DNA of 23,219 nt from Rhizobiales bacterium UBA3584 (GTDB taxonomy: Bacteria; Pseudomonadota; Alphaproteobacteria; Rhizobiales; Devosiaceae), in assembly GCA_002375765.1 (NCBI GenBank), contig DFMV01000024.1, positions 1 to 23,219 of the forward strand, in the 5' to 3' direction. The notes beneath the pieces were generated by a model. That model was not told the origin of the DNA and searched no databases. It worked only from the letters and a program-made list of their open reading frames with translations. Shown here in pieces: positions 1 to 8,045 of the stretch; the stretch's first letter is position 1; every line of letters starts with the position of its first letter. The position numbers were made by a program, and so were the translations under genes.

Positions 1-39
1 CAGATCGAACCAAGAGTCAATCGTGTCTGCGTGTGAGTT

Positions 40-567
40 TCACTTGAGGAAAACGGCGCTGTCGCGATAGCGGGCCGATTTTTCGACATAGGCTTTGGCC
101 CCTTGGGAAAGCCGCTCCATCTCTTCGCCTGAAAGTGCCCGCACCACGCGCCCTGGCATACCCAGAACCATCGAGCCATCGGGGACGTCCATGCCTTCAG
201 AGATCAGCGCCTTGGCCCCGATCAGACAATTGCGCCCGATTCTCGCCCCGTTGAGCACCGTCGCCCCCATCCCGATCAGGCTCCCGTCCCCAATGGTGCA
301 GCCATGAAGGCAGGCCAGATGACCGATCGTGCAACCCTCCCCGATTGTGAGCGGGTAGCCCATATCGGTGTGCAGCACGGCGTTGTCCTGCACATTGGAA
401 TTGCGGCCCACGCCAATCCATTCATTGTCGCCTCGCAACACAGCGCCGAACCAGACGCTCGCGCCTTCCTCGAGCCGTACCTTGCCGATCAGCATCGCCG
501 AGGGCGCCACATAGCCTGCATCCCGCGCAATCTCGGGCGCCTGCCCTTCAAACCCGATAAGACTCAT
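40..567 (-). CDS. Gamma carbonic anhydrase family protein (left-handed beta-helix)
   Basis: The 175-residue protein is built almost entirely of hexapeptide repeats of the left-handed beta-helix type ([24 protein letters not shown]). The three histidines that bind the metal in gamma carbonic anhydrases are present at about residues 66 (HTD), 83 (GHL) and 88 (LHGC). The RGD motif near 46-48 and a downstream QDNAVLH segment are also typical. The family is trimeric, with the active site between subunits. Some members hydrate CO2, and others (YrdA/PaaY/CaiE-like) have uncertain activity, so the reaction is not proven. The start is supported by a GGAGAAAGGGAG ribosome-binding stretch on the minus strand just upstream. 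The gene stands alone, divergent from the exonuclease gene. I am confident of the fold and less so of the physiological role. Confidence 0.92.
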   Translation of the reverse strand: MSLIGFEGQAPEIARDAGYVAPSAMLIGKVRLEEGASVWFGAVLRGDNEWIGVGRNSNVQDNAVLHTDMGYPLTIGEGCTIGHLACLHGCTIGDGSLIGMGATVLNGARIGRNCLIGAKALISEGMDVPDGSMVLGMPGRVVRALSGEEMERLSQGAKAYVEKSARYRDSAVFLK

Positions 568-710
568 GTCCGCTCCCTTTCTCCAAACGCCTCGACCCTA
601 GCGCCTGAACCGAACCCGGTCGATCTACGTTTAAAGACCATGCCGTGTGAACCGCCGCTCGGCCGTGGAACTCACTCATCGCCCAACGCCAGATCACACA
701 GGCCAGGACC

Positions 711-1706
711 ATGATCCAAGCAATCGATCGCAATCTCCATATCCGGCGTATCAACACCTATGTCGATCCAACCCTCCCCCGCGAGCGCGCCATCATCACC
801 CACGGTCACGCCGATCATGCCCGCTCCGGACACCAAAAGGTTCTCGCCACCCCCGATACCATCGCCATCATGCAAACCCGCTATGGCACGGATTGCGCCG
901 GGAGCTTCCAGCCCCTCCAGTTCGGCCAGCCCCTCGAAATCGACGACGTCACCATCACGCTCTATCCTGCCGGCCACATTCTGGGGTCGGCCCAGGTGCT
1001 GATCGAACAGGACGGCCAGCGGGTCGTGGTCACCGGCGACTACAAGCGCCTCCCCGACAAGACCGCCCAGCCCTTCGAGCTGGTTCCATGCGATCTTCTG
1101 GTCACAGAAGCCACCTTCGGGCTGCCGGTCTTCCAGCACCCGCACCCATCCGAGGAAATCGCAAGGCTTTTCAAATCGCTCGCCGCTTATCCCGAGCGCG
1201 CCCACGTGATCGGTGCCTACGCTCTGGGCAAGGCGCAACGGGTCATCGCCCTGTTGCGCGATGGCGGCTATGATGCCCCGATCTATCTGCACGGCGCCAT
1301 GCAGCGCCTGTGCGACCTCTATGGCGAACGGGGCATCGCGCTGGGCGAACTCCGCTACGCCACCGATGCAACAAAAGACGAGCTGGCCGGCGCCATCGTC
1401 ATCGCCCCGCCCTCCGCGCTCAAGGATCGCTGGAGCCGTCGACTGCCCGATCCCGTCCTCGCCATGGCCTCGGGATGGATGAGCGTCAAGCAGCGCGCCC
1501 GCCAGCGCGGCATCGAGTTGCCCCTGGTCATTTCCGATCACGTCGATTGGCCCGAATTGACCCAGACGGTCACTGAGACCGGGGCCCGGACCATCTGGGT
1601 CACCCATGGCCGCGAGGATGCGCTGGTCTATTGGTGCCGCCAGCAGGGGCTTGTCGCCGAACCGCTCAACATTCAGGGCTATGAAGACGAGGGGGAAGAC
1701 CAATGA
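711..1706 (+). CDS. Ligase-associated DNA exonuclease (MBL-fold, mRNA 3'-end processing factor-like)
   Basis: This 331-residue protein carries the metallo-beta-lactamase signature HGHADHARSGH at residues 31-41, giving the first metal site. A GDYKR segment and a TEATFGLPVF segment follow, as in the beta-CASP/Snm1-like nucleases. The family is known as the exonuclease linked to bacterial ATP-dependent DNA ligases and is thought to trim DNA ends in a repair pathway. The coupling is direct here: the stop codon overlaps the ligase start (ATGA, 1703-1706), so the two are translationally coupled. A weak purine-rich site precedes the ATG. The substrate cannot be read from sequence, but the family assignment is secure. 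Confidence 0.93.
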   Translation: MIQAIDRNLHIRRINTYVDPTLPRERAIITHGHADHARSGHQKVLATPDTIAIMQTRYGTDCAGSFQPLQFGQPLEIDDVTITLYPAGHILGSAQVLIEQDGQRVVVTGDYKRLPDKTAQPFELVPCDLLVTEATFGLPVFQHPHPSEEIARLFKSLAAYPERAHVIGAYALGKAQRVIALLRDGGYDAPIYLHGAMQRLCDLYGERGIALGELRYATDATKDELAGAIVIAPPSALKDRWSRRLPDPVLAMASGWMSVKQRARQRGIELPLVISDHVDWPELTQTVTETGARTIWVTHGREDALVYWCRQQGLVAEPLNIQGYEDEGEDQ

Positions 1707-3280
1707 AGCGCTTTGCGACCCTGCTCGAAACGCTCGCGCTCACCCCCTCGCGCAACCGCAAGATCGAAGCGCTTGCCGCCTATTTCCGCGATACGCCCGA
1801 TCCCGACCGCGGCTATGCGCTGGCGGTCCTCACCGGCGCGCTCAGCTTCGTCCATGTCAAACCCGCCCGCCTCAAGGAGGTGGTTTTGGCCGAAGTCGAC
1901 CCGCATCTTTTTGCGCTCAGCTACGATTATGTCGGCGATCTGGGCGAAACCATCGCGTTGATCTGGCCTCACAAGGGCGGTACGCGCGAGCTGCCTTCGC
2001 TCTCCGATCTCGTCGAACTTTTAAACACCACCCCGAAATCCGAGCTTGCGCTGCTGATTGCTGAACTTCTGACCAGCGCGCAGATCAATGAGCGCTGGGC
2101 CCTGGTCAAACTGGCCACGGGGGGCCTGCGCATCGGGGTGTCCGAGCGCCTGGCCAAGACCGCTCTGGCCGAAATGAGCGGCATCGATCTAAAGGATATC
2201 GAGGAAATCTGGCACGGAATCAAACTGCCCTATGGCGATCTTTTCGCCTGGCTCGAAGGCCGAAAGCCCAAACCCGAGATCGACCACACCGCCCGCTTTC
2301 ACCCCCTGATGCTCTCCAACCCCATCGACGAGGAGAAAGACTTCCCGTCCCTCGACCCCGCCGATTTCGTCGCCGAATGGAAATGGGATGGCATAAGGGT
2401 GCAACTGATCCTCGGCCAAGGCCCCGCATCGCTGTTCTCCCGCACCGGCGAGGATATCGCCCCGGCCTTTCCCGACCTTGTCGGAAACGTCTTCGGGCAC
2501 GGCGTCCTCGATGGGGAACTGCTGGTCGGGTCCGATTTCGTGCCCGCCCCCTTCAACGCCCTCCAGCAACGTCTCAACCGCAAATCGGCCACCGAAAAGC
2601 TGGTCCGCGAATACCCTGCCTTCATCCGGGTCTATGACATGCTGTTTGATGGCGACGAAGATATCCGCGCCCTCCCCTGGATCGACCGTCGCGCCCGCCT
2701 CCAGAGCTTCTTTTCCGACCAGACCCAGTCCCGGCTCGATCTCTCCGAACTGCTCGCCTTTTCCGATTGGGAGCAATTGGGCGTCATCCGCCGCCAGGGC
2801 GCCGATGAAAACGGCCACGAAGGCGTGATGATCAAACTCAAATCCGCCCCTTATGTCCCCGGTCGTCCCAAGGGCAACTGGTTCAAATGGAAGCGCGATC
2901 CGAACCTTGTCGATGCCGTCCTCATGTACGCCCAGCGCGGGCACGGCAAACGCTCGTCCTTTTATTCCGACTTCACCTTCGGCGCCTGGCGGGGCAACGA
3001 ACTGGTGCCCATTGGCAAGGCCTATTTCGGTTTCACCGACGCAGAGCTCAAGGAACTCGACAAATGGGTGCGCGCTCACACCATCGCGAGTTTCGGCCCG
3101 GTGCGCGAAGTGGAAAAATCCCTAGTCTTCGAAGTCGCCTTCGACAGCGCCCAGGCCTCCACCCGCCACAAATCCGGCGTCGCCCTGCGCTTCCCCCGCA
3201 TAAACCGCATCCGCTGGGACAAGCCTGCCGCCGAGGCTGCCAGCGTCAGTGATGTCGAAATCCTGATTCCAGCGACGTGA
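1703..3280 (+). CDS. ATP-dependent DNA ligase
   Basis: The 525-residue protein has the three-part layout of bacterial ATP-dependent ligases. An alpha-helical N-terminal DNA-binding domain covers roughly 1-200, an adenylation domain 200-400, and a C-terminal OB-fold the rest. The adenylated lysine is K227 in EWKWDGIR. The other nucleotidyltransferase motifs are visible: SRTGEDI (with the arginine of motif Ia), LDGELLVG, the HEGVMIKL motif and NWFKWKRDP. It seals nicks using ATP and is normally a repair enzyme in addition to the housekeeping NAD-dependent LigA. It overlaps the exonuclease gene by four bases. In many proteobacteria the next genes would be a DEXH helicase and a metallophosphoesterase. 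Here a sugar-locus regulator follows instead. Confidence 0.95.
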   Translation: MKRFATLLETLALTPSRNRKIEALAAYFRDTPDPDRGYALAVLTGALSFVHVKPARLKEVVLAEVDPHLFALSYDYVGDLGETIALIWPHKGGTRELPSLSDLVELLNTTPKSELALLIAELLTSAQINERWALVKLATGGLRIGVSERLAKTALAEMSGIDLKDIEEIWHGIKLPYGDLFAWLEGRKPKPEIDHTARFHPLMLSNPIDEEKDFPSLDPADFVAEWKWDGIRVQLILGQGPASLFSRTGEDIAPAFPDLVGNVFGHGVLDGELLVGSDFVPAPFNALQQRLNRKSATEKLVREYPAFIRVYDMLFDGDEDIRALPWIDRRARLQSFFSDQTQSRLDLSELLAFSDWEQLGVIRRQGADENGHEGVMIKLKSAPYVPGRPKGNWFKWKRDPNLVDAVLMYAQRGHGKRSSFYSDFTFGAWRGNELVPIGKAYFGFTDAELKELDKWVRAHTIASFGPVREVEKSLVFEVAFDSAQASTRHKSGVALRFPRINRIRWDKPAAEAASVSDVEILIPAT

Positions 3281-3385
3281 AGACCACAAGAACTGGAAGC
3301 GATCCGGGCCCTGGGTCCAAAAGGCTGGACTCTATCCGAATACCTGATATCCGTGTTCCCTCCAGGCACGAGGATTCAACAATAT
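3281..3385 (+). other. Intergenic gap with a possible small oxidoreductase remnant
   Basis: Reading on in the ligase frame after its stop gives an open stretch whose residues LEAIRALGPKGW resemble the extreme N-terminus of GlcD-type FAD-binding oxidoreductases, where a similar alpha-helix plus GPKGW segment is common. The resemblance covers only about a dozen residues and no start codon or ribosome-binding site supports it, so this is at most a relic. The stretch must also contain the promoter and leader of the ArsR-type regulator. Confidence 0.2.
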
Positions 3386-4315
3386 ATGGCTCGCAATTTC
3401 TTGGTGGTGGACCCCGAGCAGGATATGAACGTCCTCAAGGGATTGGCCTCACCCGTCAGGATCAAGATCCTCAAACTCCTCCATGAGCAGGGATCTCAGA
3501 ACATCAACGACATCGCACGCATTCTGCAGTTGCCGCAATCGACCGTGTCGGCGAACGTCTCGATCCTCGAAGAAGCCGACCTTATCCGATCGGACATCCT
3601 CAAGGCCCGCAAGGGCAATCAGAAAATCTGTCACTCGAACTTTGACGAGATCCTGGTCGCTTTCAAGGAAGACGTCATCCCCGCCCCCAGTGGGCATATC
3701 GAGGTGGCAATGCCTCTCGGGCTCTACACCAGTTGCGACGTCGTTGCTCCTTGCGGACTGTGTACGCCCGATGGAGTGGCGGGCTTGCTCGACGTGCCCG
3801 ACACTTTTCTTGACCCCGAGCGCATGCGCGCCGGGCTCCTGTGGTTCACGCGCGGACACGTGGAGTATCAGTTCCCCAACAATGCCAAGCTCTCCAAAAG
3901 CGAGATCGAAGCCATAGAGTTCTCGATGGAACTTTCCTCTGAGGTTCCCGGGACCAGCGCGGACTGGCCATCCGACATCACCGTCTGGGTCAACGGGGTT
4001 GAAGTGGGTACATGGACCTCTCCGGGCGATTACGGTGACAAGCGAGGCGTCTATACACCGGACTGGTGGAAGCTCAAGGGGTCGCAATACGGCAAGCTCA
4101 AGACCTTCCGGGTCAACGGTGCCGGCAGCTTCGTGGACGGCGTCAAGATTTCAGGCGTCAAGCTGGCCGATCTCGATGTGCCGGCCCACCATTCGATCCG
4201 TCTGCGGATTGGCATTCGCGACGACGCCAAACACCCCGGCGGCATCAACATCTTCGGCCGCGGGTTTGGAAATTACGATCAGGATATTGTCATGCGCATC
4301 CACAAGGCGAAGTAA
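3386..4315 (+). CDS. ArsR-type transcriptional regulator with long C-terminal sensor-like domain
   Basis: The protein is 309 residues from the ATG at 3386. I prefer this start because GAGGA lies 11 bases upstream, whereas the in-frame GTG at 3353 has no ribosome-binding site. Residues 14-83 form a winged helix-turn-helix of ArsR type (MNVLKGLASPVRIKILKLL, then QLPQSTVSANVSILEEADLI). Ordinary ArsR proteins end soon after this point. Here about 220 further residues follow, rich in predicted beta strands and aromatics (WPSDITVWVNGVEVGTW, TPDWWKL, GGINIFGRGFGNYD), which may bind a carbohydrate. Three cysteines, C117, C123 and C126, form a C-x5-C-x2-C cluster. It matches the COG4189-like predicted regulators as I know them. 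It lies directly upstream of the arabinofuranosidase, so it probably controls this locus. Confidence 0.82.
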   Translation: MARNFLVVDPEQDMNVLKGLASPVRIKILKLLHEQGSQNINDIARILQLPQSTVSANVSILEEADLIRSDILKARKGNQKICHSNFDEILVAFKEDVIPAPSGHIEVAMPLGLYTSCDVVAPCGLCTPDGVAGLLDVPDTFLDPERMRAGLLWFTRGHVEYQFPNNAKLSKSEIEAIEFSMELSSEVPGTSADWPSDITVWVNGVEVGTWTSPGDYGDKRGVYTPDWWKLKGSQYGKLKTFRVNGAGSFVDGVKISGVKLADLDVPAHHSIRLRIGIRDDAKHPGGINIFGRGFGNYDQDIVMRIHKAK

Positions 4316-4354
4316 GACTACCCGGAGTCCAGTTTCAAAAGCACATCGAAGGCG

Positions 4355-4410
4355 TTGACAAGCGCAGTCCTTACTATCATCATTTTCGATATAAACCCGA
4401 ATATCGGAAA
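4355..4410 (+). promoter_or_regulatory. Probable promoter and operator of abfA
   Basis: A perfect TTGACA lies at 4355-4360, with AT-rich -10 candidates such as TATCAT at 4375-4380; the spacing is short, so the exact -10 is uncertain. Just downstream, TTTTCGATAT (4383-4392) and ATATCGGAAA (4401-4410) form an inverted repeat with one mismatch around an 8-base centre. The minus-strand reading of 4388-4407 matches 16 of 20 bases of the sequence at 5966-5985 before the binding-protein gene. This suggests one regulator binds both sites. Confidence 0.6.
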
Positions 4411-4428
4411 TTATGGGGAGGGACTGCC

Positions 4429-5937
4429 ATGAAGGCGACGGCAACGGCGCATCGCGACTTTACAATCAGCAAGATCGACGAGCGCATTTATGGGGCATTC
4501 CTGGAGCATCTTGGTCGCGCCATCTATTCGGGCATATACGAGCCCGATCATCCCACAGCCGACAGCGACGGAATGCGTGGCGATGTGATCGATCTCGTCA
4601 AGGACCTAGACATTCCGATCGTGCGCTACCCCGGCGGCAATTTCGTTTCCGCCTACAATTGGGAAGACGGCATCGGCCCCAAGCAGGAAAGACCCGTTCG
4701 CCTCGATCTCGCCTGGCACACGTCCGAGAGCAACGAGGTAGGCATCCACGAGTTTGCCAATTGGTGCAAGAGCGTGGGCACAGAGATGATGCTGGCGGTG
4801 AACCTGGGCTCCCGCGGGCTCGATGCGGCCCGCAATTTCGTTGAATACGTCAATCATCCCGGCGGCAGTTACTGGAGCGACCTGCGCCGTGAAAACGGCC
4901 AGGCAGAGCCATGGAACGTCAAGCTCTGGTGCCTGGGCAACGAAATGGACGGCCCCTGGCAGATCGGCCACAAGGACGCTGCCGAATACGGCAAGCTGGC
5001 CGCCGAAACAGCCAAGGCGATCCGGGCGTTTGACTCAAGCCTGGAACTGGTGGTGTGCGGATCGAGCCACTCGGGAATGCCTACCTATCCCGACTGGGAA
5101 GCGACAGTGCTTGAGCACACCTATGACGTGGTCGACTACATCTCGCTGCATATGTACTTTGCCAACCACGAAAAAAACACTGGCAACTACCTCGCTCTGG
5201 CGCACAAACTCGACACCTACATCGACACGGTGGCGGGCGTGATTCAGTTCGTAAAGGCCAAGCGCCGGTCCCAGAAGGACGTGTATATTTCGTTCGATGA
5301 ATGGAACGTCTGGTATCATTCAAACCAACAGGACAGGGAAATTCTCGACGGTGGCAATGGCTGGCCGCACGCACCTGCGCTTTTGGAAGACATCTATAAT
5401 TTCGAAGACGTGTTGCAGGTCGGGCTGATCATCAACACCTTCATTCGCCGCTCGAACGTGGTCAAGATCGCCTGCATCGCTCAACTCGTGAACGTCATCG
5501 CGCCGATCATGACAGAGCGCGGTGGCCCCGCCTGGCGTCAGACGATTTACTATCCCTATTATTTCGCCTCACGCTTCGGACGCGGAAAGGCACTTGACCT
5601 TGCTGTGACCTGCCCGACCTATGATAGCGACCAGTATTCCGGCGTCGCCTATGCCGACGTTGCGGCCGTCCATACCGAAGATGGCGGCGTTACCATCTTC
5701 GTGGTCAGCCGACACCCCGACGAGGCGATCGAGTTGGAGGTCGACATGATCGGTTTTGATGATCTCCGCGTCGTCGACCATCAGATCCTAGCCTGTCCCG
5801 ATCTCCAGGCCGCCAATACGCGCGATCGGCAAGACGCGGTCGCCCCCAAACCGGGAAACGGCGCCACGCTCTCGGACGGCAGATTGTCGGTCGCGCTACC
5901 GCCTTACTCGTATCAGATGATCCGAATGGGCCGCTAA
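4429..5937 (+). CDS. abfA: Alpha-N-arabinofuranosidase, GH51
   Basis: From the ATG at 4429 the protein is 502 residues, the normal length for bacterial GH51. The frame is open further upstream, but the GGGGAGGGA ribosome-binding site just before 4429 and the family's usual N-terminus fix this start. The catalytic pair is visible: acid/base E172 in CLGNEMDGPWQ and nucleophile E291 in SFDEWNVWY, at nearly the same positions as in well-studied GH51 enzymes. Also present are RYPGGNFVSAYNWEDGIGP and the C-terminal beta-sandwich ending in LPPYSYQMIRM. GH51 enzymes remove terminal alpha-L-arabinofuranosyl residues from arabinan or arabinoxylan oligosaccharides by a retaining mechanism. There is no signal peptide, so it acts in the cytoplasm on imported oligosaccharides. 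That fits the transporter operon that follows. Confidence 0.95.
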   Translation: MKATATAHRDFTISKIDERIYGAFLEHLGRAIYSGIYEPDHPTADSDGMRGDVIDLVKDLDIPIVRYPGGNFVSAYNWEDGIGPKQERPVRLDLAWHTSESNEVGIHEFANWCKSVGTEMMLAVNLGSRGLDAARNFVEYVNHPGGSYWSDLRRENGQAEPWNVKLWCLGNEMDGPWQIGHKDAAEYGKLAAETAKAIRAFDSSLELVVCGSSHSGMPTYPDWEATVLEHTYDVVDYISLHMYFANHEKNTGNYLALAHKLDTYIDTVAGVIQFVKAKRRSQKDVYISFDEWNVWYHSNQQDREILDGGNGWPHAPALLEDIYNFEDVLQVGLIINTFIRRSNVVKIACIAQLVNVIAPIMTERGGPAWRQTIYYPYYFASRFGRGKALDLAVTCPTYDSDQYSGVAYADVAAVHTEDGGVTIFVVSRHPDEAIELEVDMIGFDDLRVVDHQILACPDLQAANTRDRQDAVAPKPGNGATLSDGRLSVALPPYSYQMIRMGR

Positions 5938-5965
5938 ATGCCTCGTTCCACAGCCATTTGTCTAT

Positions 5966-6023
5966 CTGATTATCGGGTTCATATCATATAACATGTTGAC
6001 AGATATTGCGACTAAGGTAGCAT
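5966..6023 (+). promoter_or_regulatory. Promoter and operator of the arabino-oligosaccharide ABC operon
   Basis: The 20-base site 5966-5985 (core TTATCGGGTTCATATC) matches 16 of 20 positions of the minus-strand operator before abfA. It is followed ten bases later by a perfect TTGACA at 5996-6001. A plausible -10 is TAGCAT at 6018-6023 with a 16-base spacer. The operator lies upstream of the -35 here, but downstream of the TTGACA at abfA. Confidence 0.6.
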
Positions 6024-6069
6024 GATTTTTGAAGCGCGGAGGAGCGCTTCTTCATAAAGGGAGGAGACT

Positions 6070-7980
6070 ATGGATAGCTGGAAGATGCTTTTGGCATCTG
6101 CTGGCCTCATGGCCAGCATGATACCCGGGCAGATCGTGGCGCAGGAGGAGGCCGCGCCGCCCATGCAGGATTTGCCGCGCGAACAGACTTTGATCATCCA
6201 GAACCCTGAACAGGCCGCAGCCAATCCATCGATGTTCAACATCTGGATTCCCGGAAGCGGCGGAGGTCTGTCGACCGGCCTTCAACAGCTCATGATGGAC
6301 ACGCTCTGGTACATCGACCCTGACGAAGGATTGGACGGCGCGCTCTATAACAGCCTGGCCAGCGAGCCATGGCAGTACAATGAAGATTTCACGGAAATGA
6401 CCGTGAATCTGAGAGAGGGCATCTACTGGAGCGACGGCGAAGAATTTACCGCCGAAGATGTCGTTTTCACCGTCGAAACCCAGATGGCCACGCCCGGAAT
6501 GGGGTGGACGGCCACCTTCCAGGAAAACGTTGCGAGCGTCGAAGCCGTCGACGATTACACCGTTCGCTTCGAACTCAACCAGCCCAACTCACGTTTCCAC
6601 ACCACGTTCTCGGTGCGCTGGAACGGGGCATGGATCATGCCCGAACACGTCTTTGCCGACATCGATGACGTGATGTCCTACGATTTCAACCCGCCGGTCG
6701 GCCTCGGACCCTACACTTTGCATTCGTTCGACCCCAACGGGTTCTGGTATATCTGGGAAAAGCGCGAAGACTGGGACCGCACCACGATGGCCCAGTATGG
6801 CGAGCCTGGTCCGCAATATGTGATCTATCGCAGCATTCCCTCGACCGACAACCGGCTCATCGAGATGGTCAATGGCAATCTCGACATGATCCATGACCTC
6901 ACGCCTGAGGCGATGTTCTCGCTGGTCGAACAGTCCGACACCGCGCGTGGCTGGTTCCCGGGGTTCCCTTATGCTCACCCCGATCCAACATTGCCCATGA
7001 TAATTTTCAACAACCAGAACGAGATGTTCCAGGACAAGCGCGTCCGCTGGGCCCTGGCGCTGATGCTCGACGCCCGTCAGATTGCCATGGCGTCCTATCG
7101 GGGCGCTGCGACGCTGTCAGCCATCGCCGTTCCACCCACCGGCACTCATCCCGCCGACTATCACGGGCCGATGCAGGAATGGCTGACCAACTATGAACTG
7201 GATCTGGGCAACGGCGAGACCATTCAGCCCTATGATCCGGAAATCGGTAGTCAGATCGCCCAAATGGTCTCGGGCCAGTTCGAGGATGTACCGACCGACC
7301 CCGAAGCGATCCGCACGGCCTTCGGCTATGGCTGGTGGAAGCAGGACGTCGAGGCGGCCGGCACGCTCCTCGAAAGCGCCGGTTTCACGCGGCAGGGCAA
7401 TCAATGGATGATGCCTGACGGGCAGCCCTTTGCCTTCACGATCAAAACCTTCCCCGAAGGCGTGATCAACCGCATGGGCACCATGATCGCCCAGCAATGG
7501 AGCCAGGCGGGCGTGAATGTGACGGCAGAAGCCGATCCCCAGATGTTCCAGCAGACACTGCCGCTCGGAGATTTCCAGGTGGCCACTGCATGGTCCATCG
7601 AAACCTGGGGAGGCGATCCGGACCTGAGCTTCTTCATCGACTCCTGGCATTCTGAATACGTTGTTGAGCCAGGCGAACGCCAGCCTCCGCGCAACTGGCA
7701 GCGCTGGAGCAACGAGGAACTGGACACGATCATCGAGCAGATCCGTGTGACCGAGTTCACATCGGAGGAAAATCTCGAGCTCGGACGCGACTTTGTGGAA
7801 TTGATGGTCGAGGAGATGCCGATCATTCCGGTAATGGCCTACAACGTGTTTGCCGCTTACGACACACGGTATTGGTCAGGCTTCCCCACGGCAGAGGAAC
7901 GTCCCTATGCCAATATCGTCAACAACTGGGCCAATTCCAGGTACATCCTGACCCAGCTGACACCAACAAATGCCCAATAA
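6070..7980 (+). CDS. ABC transporter substrate-binding protein, family 5 (Opp/Dpp type)
   Basis: The 636-residue protein starts after a strong AGGGAGGAG ribosome-binding site. Residues 1-25 form a probable signal peptide ending VAQ before EEAAPP, with only one lysine in the n-region, which is weak for a signal. The mature part has family 5 features: the NLREGIYWSDGEEFTAEDVVFTVE segment, RFHTTFSVRWNG, and a C-terminal EEMPIIPVMAYNVFAAYD. There is no lipobox cysteine, so it should be a soluble periplasmic protein. The family includes peptide binders and also binders of plant oligosaccharides. With GH51 next door, arabinofuranosyl oligosaccharide is the likely ligand; this is inference from context. 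The protein is strongly acidic, as in salt-adapted relatives. Confidence 0.92.
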   Translation: MDSWKMLLASAGLMASMIPGQIVAQEEAAPPMQDLPREQTLIIQNPEQAAANPSMFNIWIPGSGGGLSTGLQQLMMDTLWYIDPDEGLDGALYNSLASEPWQYNEDFTEMTVNLREGIYWSDGEEFTAEDVVFTVETQMATPGMGWTATFQENVASVEAVDDYTVRFELNQPNSRFHTTFSVRWNGAWIMPEHVFADIDDVMSYDFNPPVGLGPYTLHSFDPNGFWYIWEKREDWDRTTMAQYGEPGPQYVIYRSIPSTDNRLIEMVNGNLDMIHDLTPEAMFSLVEQSDTARGWFPGFPYAHPDPTLPMIIFNNQNEMFQDKRVRWALALMLDARQIAMASYRGAATLSAIAVPPTGTHPADYHGPMQEWLTNYELDLGNGETIQPYDPEIGSQIAQMVSGQFEDVPTDPEAIRTAFGYGWWKQDVEAAGTLLESAGFTRQGNQWMMPDGQPFAFTIKTFPEGVINRMGTMIAQQWSQAGVNVTAEADPQMFQQTLPLGDFQVATAWSIETWGGDPDLSFFIDSWHSEYVVEPGERQPPRNWQRWSNEELDTIIEQIRVTEFTSEENLELGRDFVELMVEEMPIIPVMAYNVFAAYDTRYWSGFPTAEERPYANIVNNWANSRYILTQLTPTNAQ

Positions 7981-7987
7981 TTGCGCC

Positions 7988-8014
7988 ATGACGCCCGGCA
8001 TTGCCGGGCGTCAT
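7988..8014 (+). repeat. Perfect 12-bp hairpin between binding protein and permease
   Basis: ATGACGCCCGGC (7988-7999) and GCCGGGCGTCAT (8003-8014) pair perfectly around a three-base ATT loop. No T-run follows, so it is not a classical terminator. Its place just after the binding-protein stop codon resembles the stabilising or attenuating hairpins found after malE-type genes, which raise binding-protein level over permease level. Confidence 0.85.
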
Positions 8015-8045
8015 CCCCGACCCTTCCAACAAAACGAACGGGCCG

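Noticed and set aside
3353..3385. Upstream GTG start for the ArsR-type regulator
   Set aside because: There is no ribosome-binding site before 3353, while GAGGA precedes the ATG at 3386 at a good distance; the extra 11 residues do not resemble the family.
4066..4428. N-terminal extension of the arabinofuranosidase
   Set aside because: The upstream part of the open frame overlaps the regulator gene in another frame, and the GH51 family begins at the ATG at 4429, which has a strong ribosome-binding site.
8001..8045. TTG start for the first permease
   Set aside because: The TTG lies in the loop of the hairpin; the ATG at 8046 begins a normal DppB-type N-terminus.
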